DNA of 64,000 bases from Pseudopedobacter sp044361595. GTDB taxonomy: Bacteria; Bacteroidota; Bacteroidia; Sphingobacteriales; Sphingobacteriaceae. The stretch's first letter is position 1. The number at the start of each line of letters is the position of its first letter. A program made the translations under genes and the position numbers. This document shows, piece after piece, positions 9,483 to 18,344 of the stretch. Below the pieces are notes generated by a model, which was given only the letters and a program-made list of their open reading frames with translations, was not told the origin of the DNA and searched no databases. The stretch is taken from assembly GCA_044361595.1 (NCBI GenBank), contig JBIKIN010000019.1, positions 10,494 through 74,493 of the forward strand, in the 5' to 3' direction.

Positions 9483-10272
9483 ATCCTAAAGCAATTTGTG
9501 GTGAATAACCTAAAACAGGATGCGAGGCAACTGCAAAGTCTATCAAAACTTTTTTATAATTGATGCCAAATCCGGCAAATTGTTTAAAAGGATTAACAGA
9601 TATACCACCTCTTAATGCTACAATTTTAATTAATTTATATTCTAAACCGGCTTTAAAATCGGCATTTGCATCTAAAACTTTTTCAAACTCGGTGGTGATA
9701 AATAACTGATCAGAAAAAATATAATTAGCGCCAAATTGAATGGCTGTAGGTATAATTTGATCTGAATTTTCTCCGTATTTACTTTGACTAGGGTTTGTAA
9801 TGTGCGAGCCTAGCCATAATTTAGTCGATACTTTATATTGCAAACCAACGTCAACCGATACACTTTTTGCATCGCCGTAATTATTTATTCTTAACTGATG
9901 ATAATTTGCACCAACTGCTAAAAACAAGTTGGGGCCAAATGATTTAGCAATACTAAATCCTGTTTTATTTTCATTAAAAGCGTCTACTCCGTAATTTTGG
10001 AACGAACCACCGACTACATAGTTTTTTACCGGTATAGCAAATACAGCCGATTGCGAGTTTAACTCGCTAATGCTAAATTTATTTTCGTAACCGGCAGCAA
10101 TAATTGGATTTGTTAAACCTGCAAGGCCAGCTTGGTTTTTACCGGCCGACCAAACGTCTTGTAATGCTACACTTGCGTTCCCTAACGCAGTAAACCTTGC
10201 GCTACTGTTACTTTGCGCATTTAGCGAAATTGAGGTAAAAAAACAAAAAACTGTTATGTAGAGTTTTTTCAT
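9472..10272 (-). CDS. PorV/PorQ-like outer-membrane beta-barrel protein
   Basis: From the ATG at 10272 the protein is 266 residues with a clean signal peptide (MKKLYITVF... SLNAQ). An in-frame ATG at 10305 would add 11 residues that spoil the signal, so the later start is preferred. The mature part has the ARFTALGNASVALQDVWSAGKNQAGLA opening seen in the PorV/PorQ/FadL-like family and many amphipathic strands, and it ends in GYEF. Such barrels act as transport or secretion-associated outer-membrane proteins. Its 3' end overlaps the HhH-barrel gene by 11 nt, so both are probably expressed and placed in the outer membrane together. Confidence 0.75.
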   Translation of the reverse strand: MKKLYITVFCFFTSISLNAQSNSSARFTALGNASVALQDVWSAGKNQAGLAGLTNPIIAAGYENKFSISELNSQSAVFAIPVKNYVVGGSFQNYGVDAFNENKTGFSIAKSFGPNLFLAVGANYHQLRINNYGDAKSVSVDVGLQYKVSTKLWLGSHITNPSQSKYGENSDQIIPTAIQFGANYIFSDQLFITTEFEKVLDANADFKAGLEYKLIKIVALRGGISVNPFKQFAGFGINYKKVLIDFAVASHPVLGYSPQIALGYEF

Positions 10273-10366
10273 TAATGAAGATTTGCAATGAAAATAATCA
10301 TTCAATGTTAATTTATTACTAAATTTCTAAAATTATTGGATAACGAAGGGATAAATTTATCAATCA

Positions 10367-11407
10367 ATGAGCAAATTGCAATATGAAATTTTATTAATTG
10401 GCGATTCTGGTAATGTCAAAAGGAAACAACCGGATGAACTTTTAGAATTAATGAAAGTACATTTACCTAAGACTAAAAATTCTTATGTTATTTTTTTGGG
10501 TGATAATGTTTACCCTAAAGGTTTGCCTGTAGAAGGTGATTTTTTAAGAGCCGATGCTGAATTGGTTTTACAAAAGCATTATGATGCTCTAAAAGATTTT
10601 GAAGGTAATGTTTTGTTTATTTCTGGTAACCATGATTGGAACAAAGGAAAATCTGATGGGCTATCTTATGTTTTACGACAGCAAGATTATGTAAATAAAC
10701 TTTTTAATAAAGAGAATAACTTCTTGCCCTTAAATGGTTGCCCAGGACCAACAGAAATTCAAGTAAATGATAACTTAGTTGTTATTGCCATAAATACGCA
10801 ATGGTGGGTGCAAAAAGGAAAAAAAACTTTAGCTAAAGAAATAGGTTGCGAAGTAGAAAATGAGGAACAATTTTTCGAGAAATTAGAATTATTATTAACA
10901 CAAAATAAGCATAAGAGAATATTAGTAATTGGACATTATCCTATTTATAGTAACTCATTGCATGGGGGTAAATACAAAATTAAGCACCACTTGTTTCCAT
11001 TTACAATTTATAAAAAGAATGCCTTTTTACCTTTACCATTGGTAGGGTCTTTACTACCGCTTTATAGAAAGTATTTTGGGGCAAGAGAAGATTTGTCTCA
11101 TCCAAAATTTAAGGTTTTAAGAACAAAACTAAAAGCAATTTTTAGAAAATATCCTGGCTTAATTTATGCGGCTGGGCATGAGCATAATTTACAATTTATA
11201 GAAAAATACCAAAACAATTATATTGTAAGTGGTGCTGCGTCTAAATCTACCTATGTTTTAGATAGTAAATATTCAAAGTTTGGAATTTCTGCTAAAGGTT
11301 TTTTTAAATTAAAATTTTATGATGATTTAAAGGTTAAAGCCGAAGTTTTAATTGTTGATGAAAACAATAAAGATGGAGAATTAATTTATGAAGGATGGAT
11401 GATCTAA
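10367..11407 (+). CDS. Metallophosphoesterase
   Basis: A 346-residue cytosolic-looking protein of the calcineurin-like phosphoesterase superfamily. The metal-binding motifs appear in order: GDSG at 12-15, GDN at 45-47, GNHD at 87-90, GHYP near 190 and GHEHN near 270. Length and lack of signal peptide suggest a cytoplasmic or lipid-facing phosphatase; the substrate is unknown. The gene is convergent with the lipid kinase, and the two coding regions overlap by 27 nt at the 3' ends. It is divergent from the PorV-like gene. Confidence 0.88.
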   Translation: MSKLQYEILLIGDSGNVKRKQPDELLELMKVHLPKTKNSYVIFLGDNVYPKGLPVEGDFLRADAELVLQKHYDALKDFEGNVLFISGNHDWNKGKSDGLSYVLRQQDYVNKLFNKENNFLPLNGCPGPTEIQVNDNLVVIAINTQWWVQKGKKTLAKEIGCEVENEEQFFEKLELLLTQNKHKRILVIGHYPIYSNSLHGGKYKIKHHLFPFTIYKKNAFLPLPLVGSLLPLYRKYFGAREDLSHPKFKVLRTKLKAIFRKYPGLIYAAGHEHNLQFIEKYQNNYIVSGAASKSTYVLDSKYSKFGISAKGFFKLKFYDDLKVKAEVLIVDENNKDGELIYEGWMI

Positions 11408-12298
11408 AGAGTTATTGGTAATAATCCAGAGAGATTTTGGTATTATATTTAATTTAATTTCTTTTACTTTTCCCATAATTTCACCATCGTTTTGCAGGGT
11501 AGTACTTTTATTACACTTAACTACTGCATTTTTACATTTAATCACTTCAAAATAAGATGAATAAATTAGTGTTTTTTTAAACATTTGCCAGGTTAATTTA
11601 AATAGTTGAAGCATAGGGAAAGGTTTTACTACACATATTTCAAAATAACCATCATTTAGAACACCATTAGGATTTATAGATGCACCTGTTCCATAACTTG
11701 TTGCATTGGCAAAAGTTAAAGAAACAGCTTTAACCTTTCTAAAATTTCCATCAAAATTTATTTTAAATTTATATTTTTTTAAGAAGAATATTTCGGCAAA
11801 AAGGTGTTTCGCATAAACAAGAATTCCCCTTTTTCTATCAATTTGAAAACGTTTAACAATTCTAGCATTTAAACCCACATCAGCTAAATGAATTGATATC
11901 TTGTCATTTACCAATAATAAATCTATTTGAATTTTTTCACCGCTAATAATTAAATCCAAATTGGGTAATATCCCATCTGGAAGTCCTAAATCTTTAGCCA
12001 TACCATTTGCCGATCCTAGTGGCAGTATTGATAATACAATTTCTGTATTTTTTAATAAAGAAGCTATTAAATTAACTGTTCCATCTCCACCTGCGGCAAC
12101 AACAATTTGGGGTTGATGTAAAATAATTTGGTATTGGATTTCGGTTTCTAAATTTAATACATCGTTTAAAGGAAATAATACTGCTTTATATTGATTTTGA
12201 GTGCTATGTTTAGCGATGGTTTGTTCTAAATCAAGGTAAGTTTTACTTCCTGCTTTGTTATTAATTACAAATAAAACCATTTTATCTAATTTGGTCAT
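11381..12298 (-). CDS. Diacylglycerol/lipid kinase family protein
   Basis: A 305-residue protein of the DAGK catalytic family (DgkB/YegS-like). The nucleotide-binding signature AAGGDGT is near residues 68-74 and LPLGSANGMAKDLG follows near 96. These enzymes phosphorylate diacylglycerol, sphingosine or related lipids with ATP at the inner face of the membrane. The true start may be M7 (12280; MVLFVINNKAG), where the family usually begins; M1 is given because nothing rules it out. The last 27 nt overlap the convergent metallophosphoesterase gene. MerR lies 26 nt upstream on the same strand. Confidence 0.87.
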   Translation of the reverse strand: MTKLDKMVLFVINNKAGSKTYLDLEQTIAKHSTQNQYKAVLFPLNDVLNLETEIQYQIILHQPQIVVAAGGDGTVNLIASLLKNTEIVLSILPLGSANGMAKDLGLPDGILPNLDLIISGEKIQIDLLLVNDKISIHLADVGLNARIVKRFQIDRKRGILVYAKHLFAEIFFLKKYKFKINFDGNFRKVKAVSLTFANATSYGTGASINPNGVLNDGYFEICVVKPFPMLQLFKLTWQMFKKTLIYSSYFEVIKCKNAVVKCNKSTTLQNDGEIMGKVKEIKLNIIPKSLWIITNNSLDHPSFIN

Positions 12299-12324
12299 TT
12301 AGTTTTCTGTAATTGTTTGTGAAA

Positions 12325-12660
12325 CTAAATTTGATCTCTTAGTTCTAGCATAAATGCTTTTATTTTCTCTAAAGAATCAATAACTTTTTGTTGTTCTAAA
12401 GCTTCGTTTTTGTTCTTTTTTAAAAAATCTTTAGCCCCTTGTAGGGTAAAACCTTTGTCTTTGATAAGGTTAAAAATAATTTTTAAGTTTTCTATGTCCT
12501 CAAGCCTAAATAAGCGATTTCCTTTCGCATTTTTTTTAGGTTGCAAAACATCAAATTCGTTTTCGTAAAATCTAATTTGAGAAGCATTAACTTGAAACAT
12601 ATCGGCAACTTCACCAATTGTGTAATATAATTTTTCTATTTCTCGTTCTTTATACGCCAT
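12325..12660 (-). CDS. MerR family transcriptional regulator
   Basis: A 111-residue protein with an N-terminal MerR winged helix-turn-helix (IGEVADMFQVNASQIRFYENEF, about residues 16-38) and a C-terminal helix likely to form the dimerisation coiled coil. It lacks the cysteines of metal sensors and has no ligand-binding domain, so its signal is unknown. Small MerR proteins of this type are widespread in Bacteroidota next to M23 peptidase genes. It sits 18 nt after the M23 peptidase gene on the same strand, which points to one transcript. Confidence 0.88.
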   Translation of the reverse strand: MAYKEREIEKLYYTIGEVADMFQVNASQIRFYENEFDVLQPKKNAKGNRLFRLEDIENLKIIFNLIKDKGFTLQGAKDFLKKNKNEALEQQKVIDSLEKIKAFMLELRDQI

Positions 12661-12678
12661 TTTTTTGATGTTTTAATT

Positions 12679-13647
12679 TTAATCTAAAGATTGATTTTCT
12701 CTTGAAGCCACCTCTAACATGGTCACATATTCAGAAGGACTTAAATCGTTAAAAAAGAAGTTTATTGGATTAATTGGCTTCCCGTTCTTGTAAACCTCGT
12801 AATGACAGTGTGGGCCAGTAGAGGCGCCTGTATTACCCACGTATCCTATGATATCTCCTCTTTTAATAGATTGGCCACGCTTAACTTTAAATTTACTCAT
12901 GTGGGCATATTTTGTAACGTATCCATAGCCATGGCTAATCATAATTCTATTGCCATAACCTCTCTCAGAACCAGCTGCGATGATATATCCGTCGCCAGTT
13001 GCATATATTGGTGTGCCAATTGGAGCGGTAAAATCCATTCCTTCATGCATTTTTCTTATTTTGTAAATAGGATGCATTCTATAACCAAAACCCGATATTG
13101 AACCACGCAATTTCCTGCTATCTATAGGTTGTACGGCAGGTATAGATGCCATCATCTTCCCTTTAGAATTTACAGCTTTGGTAAGTTCATCATAAGATTT
13201 TGATTGAACATACAATTGCTTAGAGATAATATCTACCTTTTTTGTGGTTTCTATTAATAGATTTGAATAATTATAGTTCTCTAAATTTTTATATCTGTTT
13301 ACACCTCCAAAACCAGCATTTCTAACCTCTAAAGGAATTGGTTCGGCTTCAAATATTACCCTATAGATATTATCATCTCTTTGTTGTAAGTCTTTCATTA
13401 CTACATCAATTTGATTCAATTTTTTTTGCAATAATTCATATTGTAAACTTAAAGCGCTTATCTCTCTTTTTAGTTGTTTTTCTTTTGGCGAATCTAAAAA
13501 GGTATATGCTAATGCTATAATGATGAAAGAGAAAACCAATGCACTAGATAAAAAGCCTATTCCTTTTAATATTTTAACACCAAACGAATTTTTTACCTTC
13601 TCGTATTTTAGTGTCTGCGAATTAAAATAATATTTAGTTTTTGCCAT
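12679..13647 (-). CDS. M23 (LytM-type) membrane-anchored peptidase
   Basis: A 322-residue protein with one membrane segment (about 29-51), a coiled coil (about 55-92) and a C-terminal M23 domain. Zinc ligands are visible: H201 and D205 (HEGMD) plus H280 and H282 (GPHCHYE), so the domain looks catalytically complete. It would cut peptidoglycan cross-bridges in the periplasm during growth or division. Upstream, TACATTTG at 13673-13680 is a likely -7 box. The MerR gene follows after 18 nt. Confidence 0.9.
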   Translation of the reverse strand: MAKTKYYFNSQTLKYEKVKNSFGVKILKGIGFLSSALVFSFIIIALAYTFLDSPKEKQLKREISALSLQYELLQKKLNQIDVVMKDLQQRDDNIYRVIFEAEPIPLEVRNAGFGGVNRYKNLENYNYSNLLIETTKKVDIISKQLYVQSKSYDELTKAVNSKGKMMASIPAVQPIDSRKLRGSISGFGYRMHPIYKIRKMHEGMDFTAPIGTPIYATGDGYIIAAGSERGYGNRIMISHGYGYVTKYAHMSKFKVKRGQSIKRGDIIGYVGNTGASTGPHCHYEVYKNGKPINPINFFFNDLSPSEYVTMLEVASRENQSLD

Positions 13648-13672
13648 TTAAATAAACCATTTCTAATCTGAA

Positions 13673-13680
13673 CAAATGTA
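13673..13680 (-). promoter_or_regulatory. TAnnTTTG box before M23 peptidase gene
   Basis: TACATTTG on the reverse strand, 25 nt before the ATG at 13647. It fits the Bacteroidota -7 consensus; no good -33 TTTG was found. Confidence 0.4.
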
Positions 13681-13761
13681 ATAATTTAAGAATCTAATAT
13701 AAACTAAACTCGCTTTTAGAATAACTTTACTGTTTTAATGTTTAGTTCATATAAATAAAAT

Positions 13762-13798
13762 TAACAAAAAAGGCTTACCGATTTTTCAGTAAGCCTTT
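13762..13798 (-). terminator. Hairpin terminator after glycine-zipper lipoprotein gene
   Basis: A 10-bp perfect stem (AAAGGCTTAC at 13769-13778 and its complement at 13789-13798) with a 10-nt loop. On the reverse strand it is followed by a run of T residues, 22 nt after the lipoprotein stop codon. Confidence 0.7.
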
Positions 13799-13819
13799 GC
13801 GTTTGAAGAAAAGATCTAT

Positions 13820-14233
13820 TTATTGAACTCTTCCTGTCTTTTTATCTTTATCTCTGCCAATTAAATAACCAGCACCAGCACCCGCTACGCCACCTATAAT
13901 TGCCCCTTTGGTATTATCCTTTGAAATGATTGCACCACCTACAGCTCCGGCGGCACCTCCAATAATAGCTCCTTTTGCTGCAGAACTGATGCCTTTTTTT
14001 GCAGGTGCTGCTGTAGTTGTGTTTTTGTAAACAACGGTCTCTTTAGTTACGGTTGTTTGTTCTGCTTGTTCTGCTTCAATTTTAGTGGCTTCAACTCTTT
14101 TAAAACTATCTAAGGTTAAACTATCTTTAATCATTTTCAAAGAATCGGCTCTGCTTTCAGAACTTGCTTTATATTTATTGTTGCAGGCTGCTAAAATTGC
14201 AGTAATCATTAAAATTCCAATTAACTTTTTCAT
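13820..14233 (-). CDS. Glycine-zipper lipoprotein
   Basis: A 137-residue protein with a lipoprotein signal (AILAAC, Cys17). A charged, helix-prone stretch (about 25-75) is followed by two Gly/Ala-rich segments with GxxxG-type spacing (about 85-130; AKGAIIGGAAGAVGG and GAIIGGVAGAGAG), the pattern of glycine-zipper outer-membrane lipoproteins such as YMGG/SlyB relatives. It probably sits in the outer membrane or periplasm and contributes to envelope integrity; no enzymatic role is visible. The gene is single, with a promoter box upstream and a hairpin terminator downstream. Confidence 0.82.
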   Translation of the reverse strand: MKKLIGILMITAILAACNNKYKASSESRADSLKMIKDSLTLDSFKRVEATKIEAEQAEQTTVTKETVVYKNTTTAAPAKKGISSAAKGAIIGGAAGAVGGAIISKDNTKGAIIGGVAGAGAGYLIGRDKDKKTGRVQ

Positions 14234-14266
14234 CTCGTTTGTTTTTGTTTATACAATAGCTTATGT

Positions 14267-14274
14267 CAAAACTA
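14267..14274 (-). promoter_or_regulatory. TAnnTTTG box before glycine-zipper lipoprotein gene
   Basis: TAGTTTTG on the reverse strand, 33 nt before the ATG at 14233. It is a full match to the -7 consensus. Confidence 0.4.
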
Positions 14275-14365
14275 TGCCAAAGCCATCGGAACACCAACCA
14301 TTAAAGAAAGGGAGAAAGCATTGTCCTTTTAAACATACAGTAAACGAAGTTGATTAGTTAGGTAG

Positions 14366-15283
14366 CTACATGCTCTTTTCTTGCATTCTAACTTTTTCAT
14401 GATAAATATTAGTAGGACTTCCAAAAAGAAAGAAAAGTTTCCTTTTAAATCCTTTTGCACTTTTAATATCTGCAGCCATTTCTTTATACTCATGAAAGTT
14501 TAAGAATATCGGATTAAATCGATCTCCTATTTTAGTGGTTAAACCATAATCTGGTCTTTCTTCTTCTTTTTGATAAGTTCCAAACATTCTATCCCAAAAA
14601 ATAAATGTAGCTGCATAATTTTTATCTAAATATTTCTCTTGCGATCCATGATGAACCCTATGGTTAGACGGAGTGGCTAATATATATTCAAAAACTGCCG
14701 GAAGCTTTTTAATATACTCTGTATGTACCCAAAATTGAAATAAAACACTCAATTGGCTTACTACAAAAATAACAATGGGATGAAAACCCAATAAGAATAC
14801 TGGTAGAAAAAATATTGTCTTAATATTTTGAACCCAGCTTAACCTAAATGAAACAGATAAATTATAGTTTTCTGCCGAGTGATGTATAATGTGTGTAGCC
14901 CAAAAAAATCTGTTTTCGTGAGATATTCTATGAGACCAATAGCTACATAAATCAAATAAAATGTAACAAGGTAAAGCTGTCCACCAATTCAGTTCCATTC
15001 TCCATGGCACTAAGTTGTATATCCAAATTGCGGCGTATAATAATCCCACCTTTATGATAAGGCCTATCCCAGCATTAACTAAACCTGTAACAGTAGAGCC
15101 TAATGTTTCCTTTATAGGATAAATCTTTTTTTGTTTACGCCACGAATAAACTATCTCTGCAATGGTGAAAAATGCCATAATGGGCACAGCGTAAATAATT
15201 AAGTTAGGAGCATTTTTCTCTAAGTGAATAATGTTTTCGTATAAGATGGGCTCTGCTCCAAATAGTTGTAAGATTGTAGACAT
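14366..15283 (-). CDS. Sterol desaturase/fatty acid hydroxylase family membrane protein
   Basis: A 305-residue integral membrane protein with several hydrophobic segments and the three histidine boxes of the di-iron hydroxylase superfamily: HRISH (118-122), HIIHH (131-135) and HRVHH (208-212). Such enzymes use oxygen to hydroxylate or desaturate lipid substrates within the membrane. In Bacteroidota, members act on carotenoids, sphingolipids or other lipids; the substrate cannot be told from sequence. The gene stands alone, divergent from alaS. Confidence 0.88.
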   Translation of the reverse strand: MSTILQLFGAEPILYENIIHLEKNAPNLIIYAVPIMAFFTIAEIVYSWRKQKKIYPIKETLGSTVTGLVNAGIGLIIKVGLLYAAIWIYNLVPWRMELNWWTALPCYILFDLCSYWSHRISHENRFFWATHIIHHSAENYNLSVSFRLSWVQNIKTIFFLPVFLLGFHPIVIFVVSQLSVLFQFWVHTEYIKKLPAVFEYILATPSNHRVHHGSQEKYLDKNYAATFIFWDRMFGTYQKEEERPDYGLTTKIGDRFNPIFLNFHEYKEMAADIKSAKGFKRKLFFLFGSPTNIYHEKVRMQEKSM

Positions 15284-15404
15284 GCCATTAAATTATAAAA
15301 TATAATTGATTATGCAAACTTGAAAAATAAATTAACCATGTTTTTTAATCTTTAATAGATATGGAAACAATATAATTTCGTCTTTAAACTCTCCTCATTC
15401 TCAT

Positions 15405-15412
15405 TATATTTG
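15405..15412 (+). promoter_or_regulatory. TAnnTTTG box directly before alaS
   Basis: TATATTTG followed by six bases and the ATG at 15419. The TTG inside this box is in frame with alaS and could be mistaken for a start codon, but the protein family begins at the ATG. Confidence 0.55.
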
Positions 15413-15418
15413 CAGCTT

Positions 15419-18019
15419 ATGAGTATAACCGCACAAGAGATTCGTCAGCAATTTTTAGATTTTTTTAAATCCAAAGGACATCAAATAGTTCCTTCGGCGC
15501 CAATTGTGGTAAAAAACGACCCGACTTTAATGTTTACTAACGCCGGGATGAACCAATTTAAAGATTTATTTCTTGGCGAAGCACCTATCAAGTATTCAAG
15601 AGTTGCTGATACTCAACGTTGTTTACGAGTTTCTGGCAAGCATAATGATTTGGAAGAGGTAGGTATAGATACTTATCATCACACCATGTTTGAGATGCTG
15701 GGGAATTGGAGTTTTGGCGATTACTTTAAGAAAGATGCTATAGCTTGGAGCTGGGAATTATTAACCGAGGTTTATAAATTACCAAAAGATAGGCTGTACG
15801 TAACCATTTTTGAAGGCGATGAAAAGGAAGGGTTAGAAAAAGATCAAGAAGCTTACGATTTATGGAAGCAATTTGTAACTGAGGATAAAATATTATTGGG
15901 GAACAAAAAGGATAATTTTTGGGAGATGGGCGAAACCGGTCCTTGTGGTCCATGCTCAGAAATTCATTTTGATAGTCGGAGTGATGAAGATAGAGTCAAA
16001 ATTGATGGCGCAACATTGGTTAATGCCGATGACCCTTTAGTGATTGAGATTTGGAACAATGTTTTTATGCAGTTTAACCGTCAAAAAGACGGAAGCTTAA
16101 AAACCTTACCTGCACAACACGTTGATACCGGAATGGGCTTTGAGCGCTTGGTACGTGTCATTCAAGAAAAAACCTCAAATTACGATACCGATGTTTTTCA
16201 ACCCCTGATTCAGTTTATTGCTGAAAAAAGTGGAATTGCCTACGGTAAAGATGAAAAAACAGACATTGCCATGCGTGTAATGGCCGATCATATCAGAGCG
16301 GTTTCTTTTGCTATCGCCGATGGTCAATTGCCGTCAAATAATAAAGCAGGCTATGTCATTCGAAGGATTTTAAGAAGAGCTGTTAGATATGCATATCAAT
16401 ATTTAGGATTTAAAGAACCATTTATGAATCAATTGGTGCCTTTATTGGCTAGCCAGTTTGATGGAGTTTTTGATGAGTTGTATTTTCAAAGAGATTTTGT
16501 TCAAAAAGTGGTTTTGGAGGAGGAAAATAGCTTTTTAAGAACATTAGAAAACGGTATCAATCGTTTTGAAAAAATGGACGAAATTAGTGGTGAAAAAGCA
16601 TTTGAGTTGTATGATACATTTGGTTTTCCTATAGATTTAACAGAATTGATGGCTCGTGAAAAAGGACTTTCTGTGGATATGGAAGGCTTTGAATCCGAAC
16701 TTCAAAAACAAAAAAACCGATCTAGAGCGGCTACTGCTATTGATACAGAAGATTGGATAGTTGTAAATGAAGATGAAGAGGTAGAATTTGTAGGTTACGA
16801 CACTTTAGAAATATCTTGTCAAATTTTAAAATACCGTAAAGTAACAGCAAAAGGTAAAGCTCAGTTTCAACTGGTTTTAGACAAAACTCCTTTTTATGCA
16901 GAAAGTGGTGGACAGGTAGGTGACGCAGGTGTATTGATAGGAGAGAACGAAGAGGTTATTATCACAGATACTAAAAAAGAAAATGGCTTAATTATTCATT
17001 TTACAGATGTATTGCCGCAAAATTTAAACTTTACTTTTTTAGCTAAAGTAGATGGAGGTAAACGTAAAGCAACAGAGAATAATCATTCAGCAACTCACCT
17101 TTTACATGCAGCATTAAAATCAGTTTTAGGTACGCATGTAAATCAAAAAGGTAGTTTAGTTAACGAAAATGTTTTACGTTTCGATTTTTCTCATTTTTCT
17201 AAAGTTAATGATGATGAGTTGAAACAGATTGAAAGCATCGTAAATGAAAAGATTAGAGAAAACATTCAATTAAAAGAAGAGCGAAATGTGCCTTATCAAA
17301 AAGCTTTAGATAGTGGTGTTACCGCTTTATTTGGGGAAAAATATGGTGATTTTGTAAGAATGATAACTTTTGAAGATGGTTTTTCAAAAGAACTTTGCGG
17401 TGGAACCCATGTGGCCGCAACTGGCCAAATTGGATACTTTAAAATAGTAGGGGAGAGCGCTGTTGCAGCTGGAGTACGTAGAATTGAGGCTATAACAGCA
17501 TATAAAGCTCAAGAATTTATTGATCAACATGATGAGTTATTGAAATCTATCAAAGAGTTGTTGAAAAATCCTCAAGATTTAATAAAATCTTTAGAGAGTT
17601 TAGTAGATGAAAATACAAAATTGAAGAAAGAAGTCGAAAAAGCCGTTTTAGCTAAATCAGCAGGATTAAAAAACGAGTTAAAAGAGAAAGTAGAAAATAT
17701 TAATGGTATTAATTTTATAGCTCAAATGGTAGCATTGCCCAATGCAGAAGCTATTAAAAATTTAGCTTACCAATTAAAAGACGTTGTAGATCATCTTTAT
17801 TTAGTTTTAGCGGCCAATATTGATGATAAACCTTTATTAACCGTCATGATTTCTGAAAACTTAGTAAAAGAAAAAGGAATGAATGCAGGGAATATTGTTA
17901 GAGAGTTAGCTAAAGAAATACAAGGTGGGGGTGGAGGTCAGCCATTTTTCGCAACAGCAGGCGGAAAAAATGTTGCTGGTTTGCAGAGTGCTTTGGATAA
18001 GGCTAAGGGGTTTATTTAA
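15419..18019 (+). CDS. alaS: Alanine--tRNA ligase
   Basis: From the ATG at 15419 the protein is 866 residues, normal for AlaRS. It charges tRNA-Ala with alanine in the cytoplasm. Visible parts are the class II synthetase core at the N-terminus (FLDFFKSKGHQIVPSAPI, then TNAGMNQFKD), the editing domain with HSATHLLHAAL and CGGTH zinc-binding motifs, and a C-terminal coiled region ending in the glycine-rich GGGGGQPFFATAGGK, typical of the C-Ala domain. An in-frame TTG 9 nt upstream lies within the promoter box and is not taken as start. The gene is monocistronic here and convergent with dnaJ. Confidence 0.98.
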   Translation: MSITAQEIRQQFLDFFKSKGHQIVPSAPIVVKNDPTLMFTNAGMNQFKDLFLGEAPIKYSRVADTQRCLRVSGKHNDLEEVGIDTYHHTMFEMLGNWSFGDYFKKDAIAWSWELLTEVYKLPKDRLYVTIFEGDEKEGLEKDQEAYDLWKQFVTEDKILLGNKKDNFWEMGETGPCGPCSEIHFDSRSDEDRVKIDGATLVNADDPLVIEIWNNVFMQFNRQKDGSLKTLPAQHVDTGMGFERLVRVIQEKTSNYDTDVFQPLIQFIAEKSGIAYGKDEKTDIAMRVMADHIRAVSFAIADGQLPSNNKAGYVIRRILRRAVRYAYQYLGFKEPFMNQLVPLLASQFDGVFDELYFQRDFVQKVVLEEENSFLRTLENGINRFEKMDEISGEKAFELYDTFGFPIDLTELMAREKGLSVDMEGFESELQKQKNRSRAATAIDTEDWIVVNEDEEVEFVGYDTLEISCQILKYRKVTAKGKAQFQLVLDKTPFYAESGGQVGDAGVLIGENEEVIITDTKKENGLIIHFTDVLPQNLNFTFLAKVDGGKRKATENNHSATHLLHAALKSVLGTHVNQKGSLVNENVLRFDFSHFSKVNDDELKQIESIVNEKIRENIQLKEERNVPYQKALDSGVTALFGEKYGDFVRMITFEDGFSKELCGGTHVAATGQIGYFKIVGESAVAAGVRRIEAITAYKAQEFIDQHDELLKSIKELLKNPQDLIKSLESLVDENTKLKKEVEKAVLAKSAGLKNELKEKVENINGINFIAQMVALPNAEAIKNLAYQLKDVVDHLYLVLAANIDDKPLLTVMISENLVKEKGMNAGNIVRELAKEIQGGGGGQPFFATAGGKNVAGLQSALDKAKGFI

Positions 18020-18150
18020 TTATGTTTTTTTGAACTTTCCCTTTTATAGGTCATGTTGAATTTATTTTAGCATCTCATCAGAATTAAGTAGTATTTGTAA
18101 TAAGACAATGATAGATTAACTAGCTGACAGGGTGACTTTAAAAGATAAAT

Positions 18151-18245
18151 CCTCCCTTTCTAGCCCTGATTGCAGTGTAAATCCTTTTTGTTTTGTGCAA
18201 TAGACGAAAGCTAGGGAGAACAAAAAGATTGCAGCGGAAAGCAGG
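18151..18245. repeat. REP-like imperfect palindromic intergenic element
   Basis: The 325-nt space between alaS and dnaJ holds no gene. It contains a GC-richer block with two imperfect inverted arms: 18163-18190 (CCCTGATTGCAGTG... TTTTTGT) and 18218-18245 (ACAAAAAGATTGCAGCGG... AGG), plus an outer CTCCCT/AGGGAG pair at 18151-18156 and 18212-18217. From memory this resembles a short interspersed element found between genes in many Bacteroidota; multiple copies in this genome cannot be checked here. Confidence 0.5.
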
Positions 18246-18283
18246 TGTTGCTTTTGATTAATTGAAGAGGCTTTTATTGCTTC

Positions 18284-18320
18284 AAAAAAATAGCCTGCAG
18301 ATTATTTCTACAAGCTATTT
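18284..18320 (-). terminator. Hairpin terminator after dnaJ
   Basis: A 14-bp stem with two G-U pairs (arms 18288-18301 and 18307-18320, 5-nt loop). On the reverse strand it ends in a run of seven T residues, 25 nt after the dnaJ stop. Confidence 0.6.
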
Positions 18321-18344
18321 AATTAAAAAAAATGTTTAATCTAC

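Noticed and set aside
14085..14357. Forward-strand open frame overlapping the glycine-zipper gene start
   Set aside because: It runs antisense through the lipoprotein signal and promoter box, and the product has no recognisable features.
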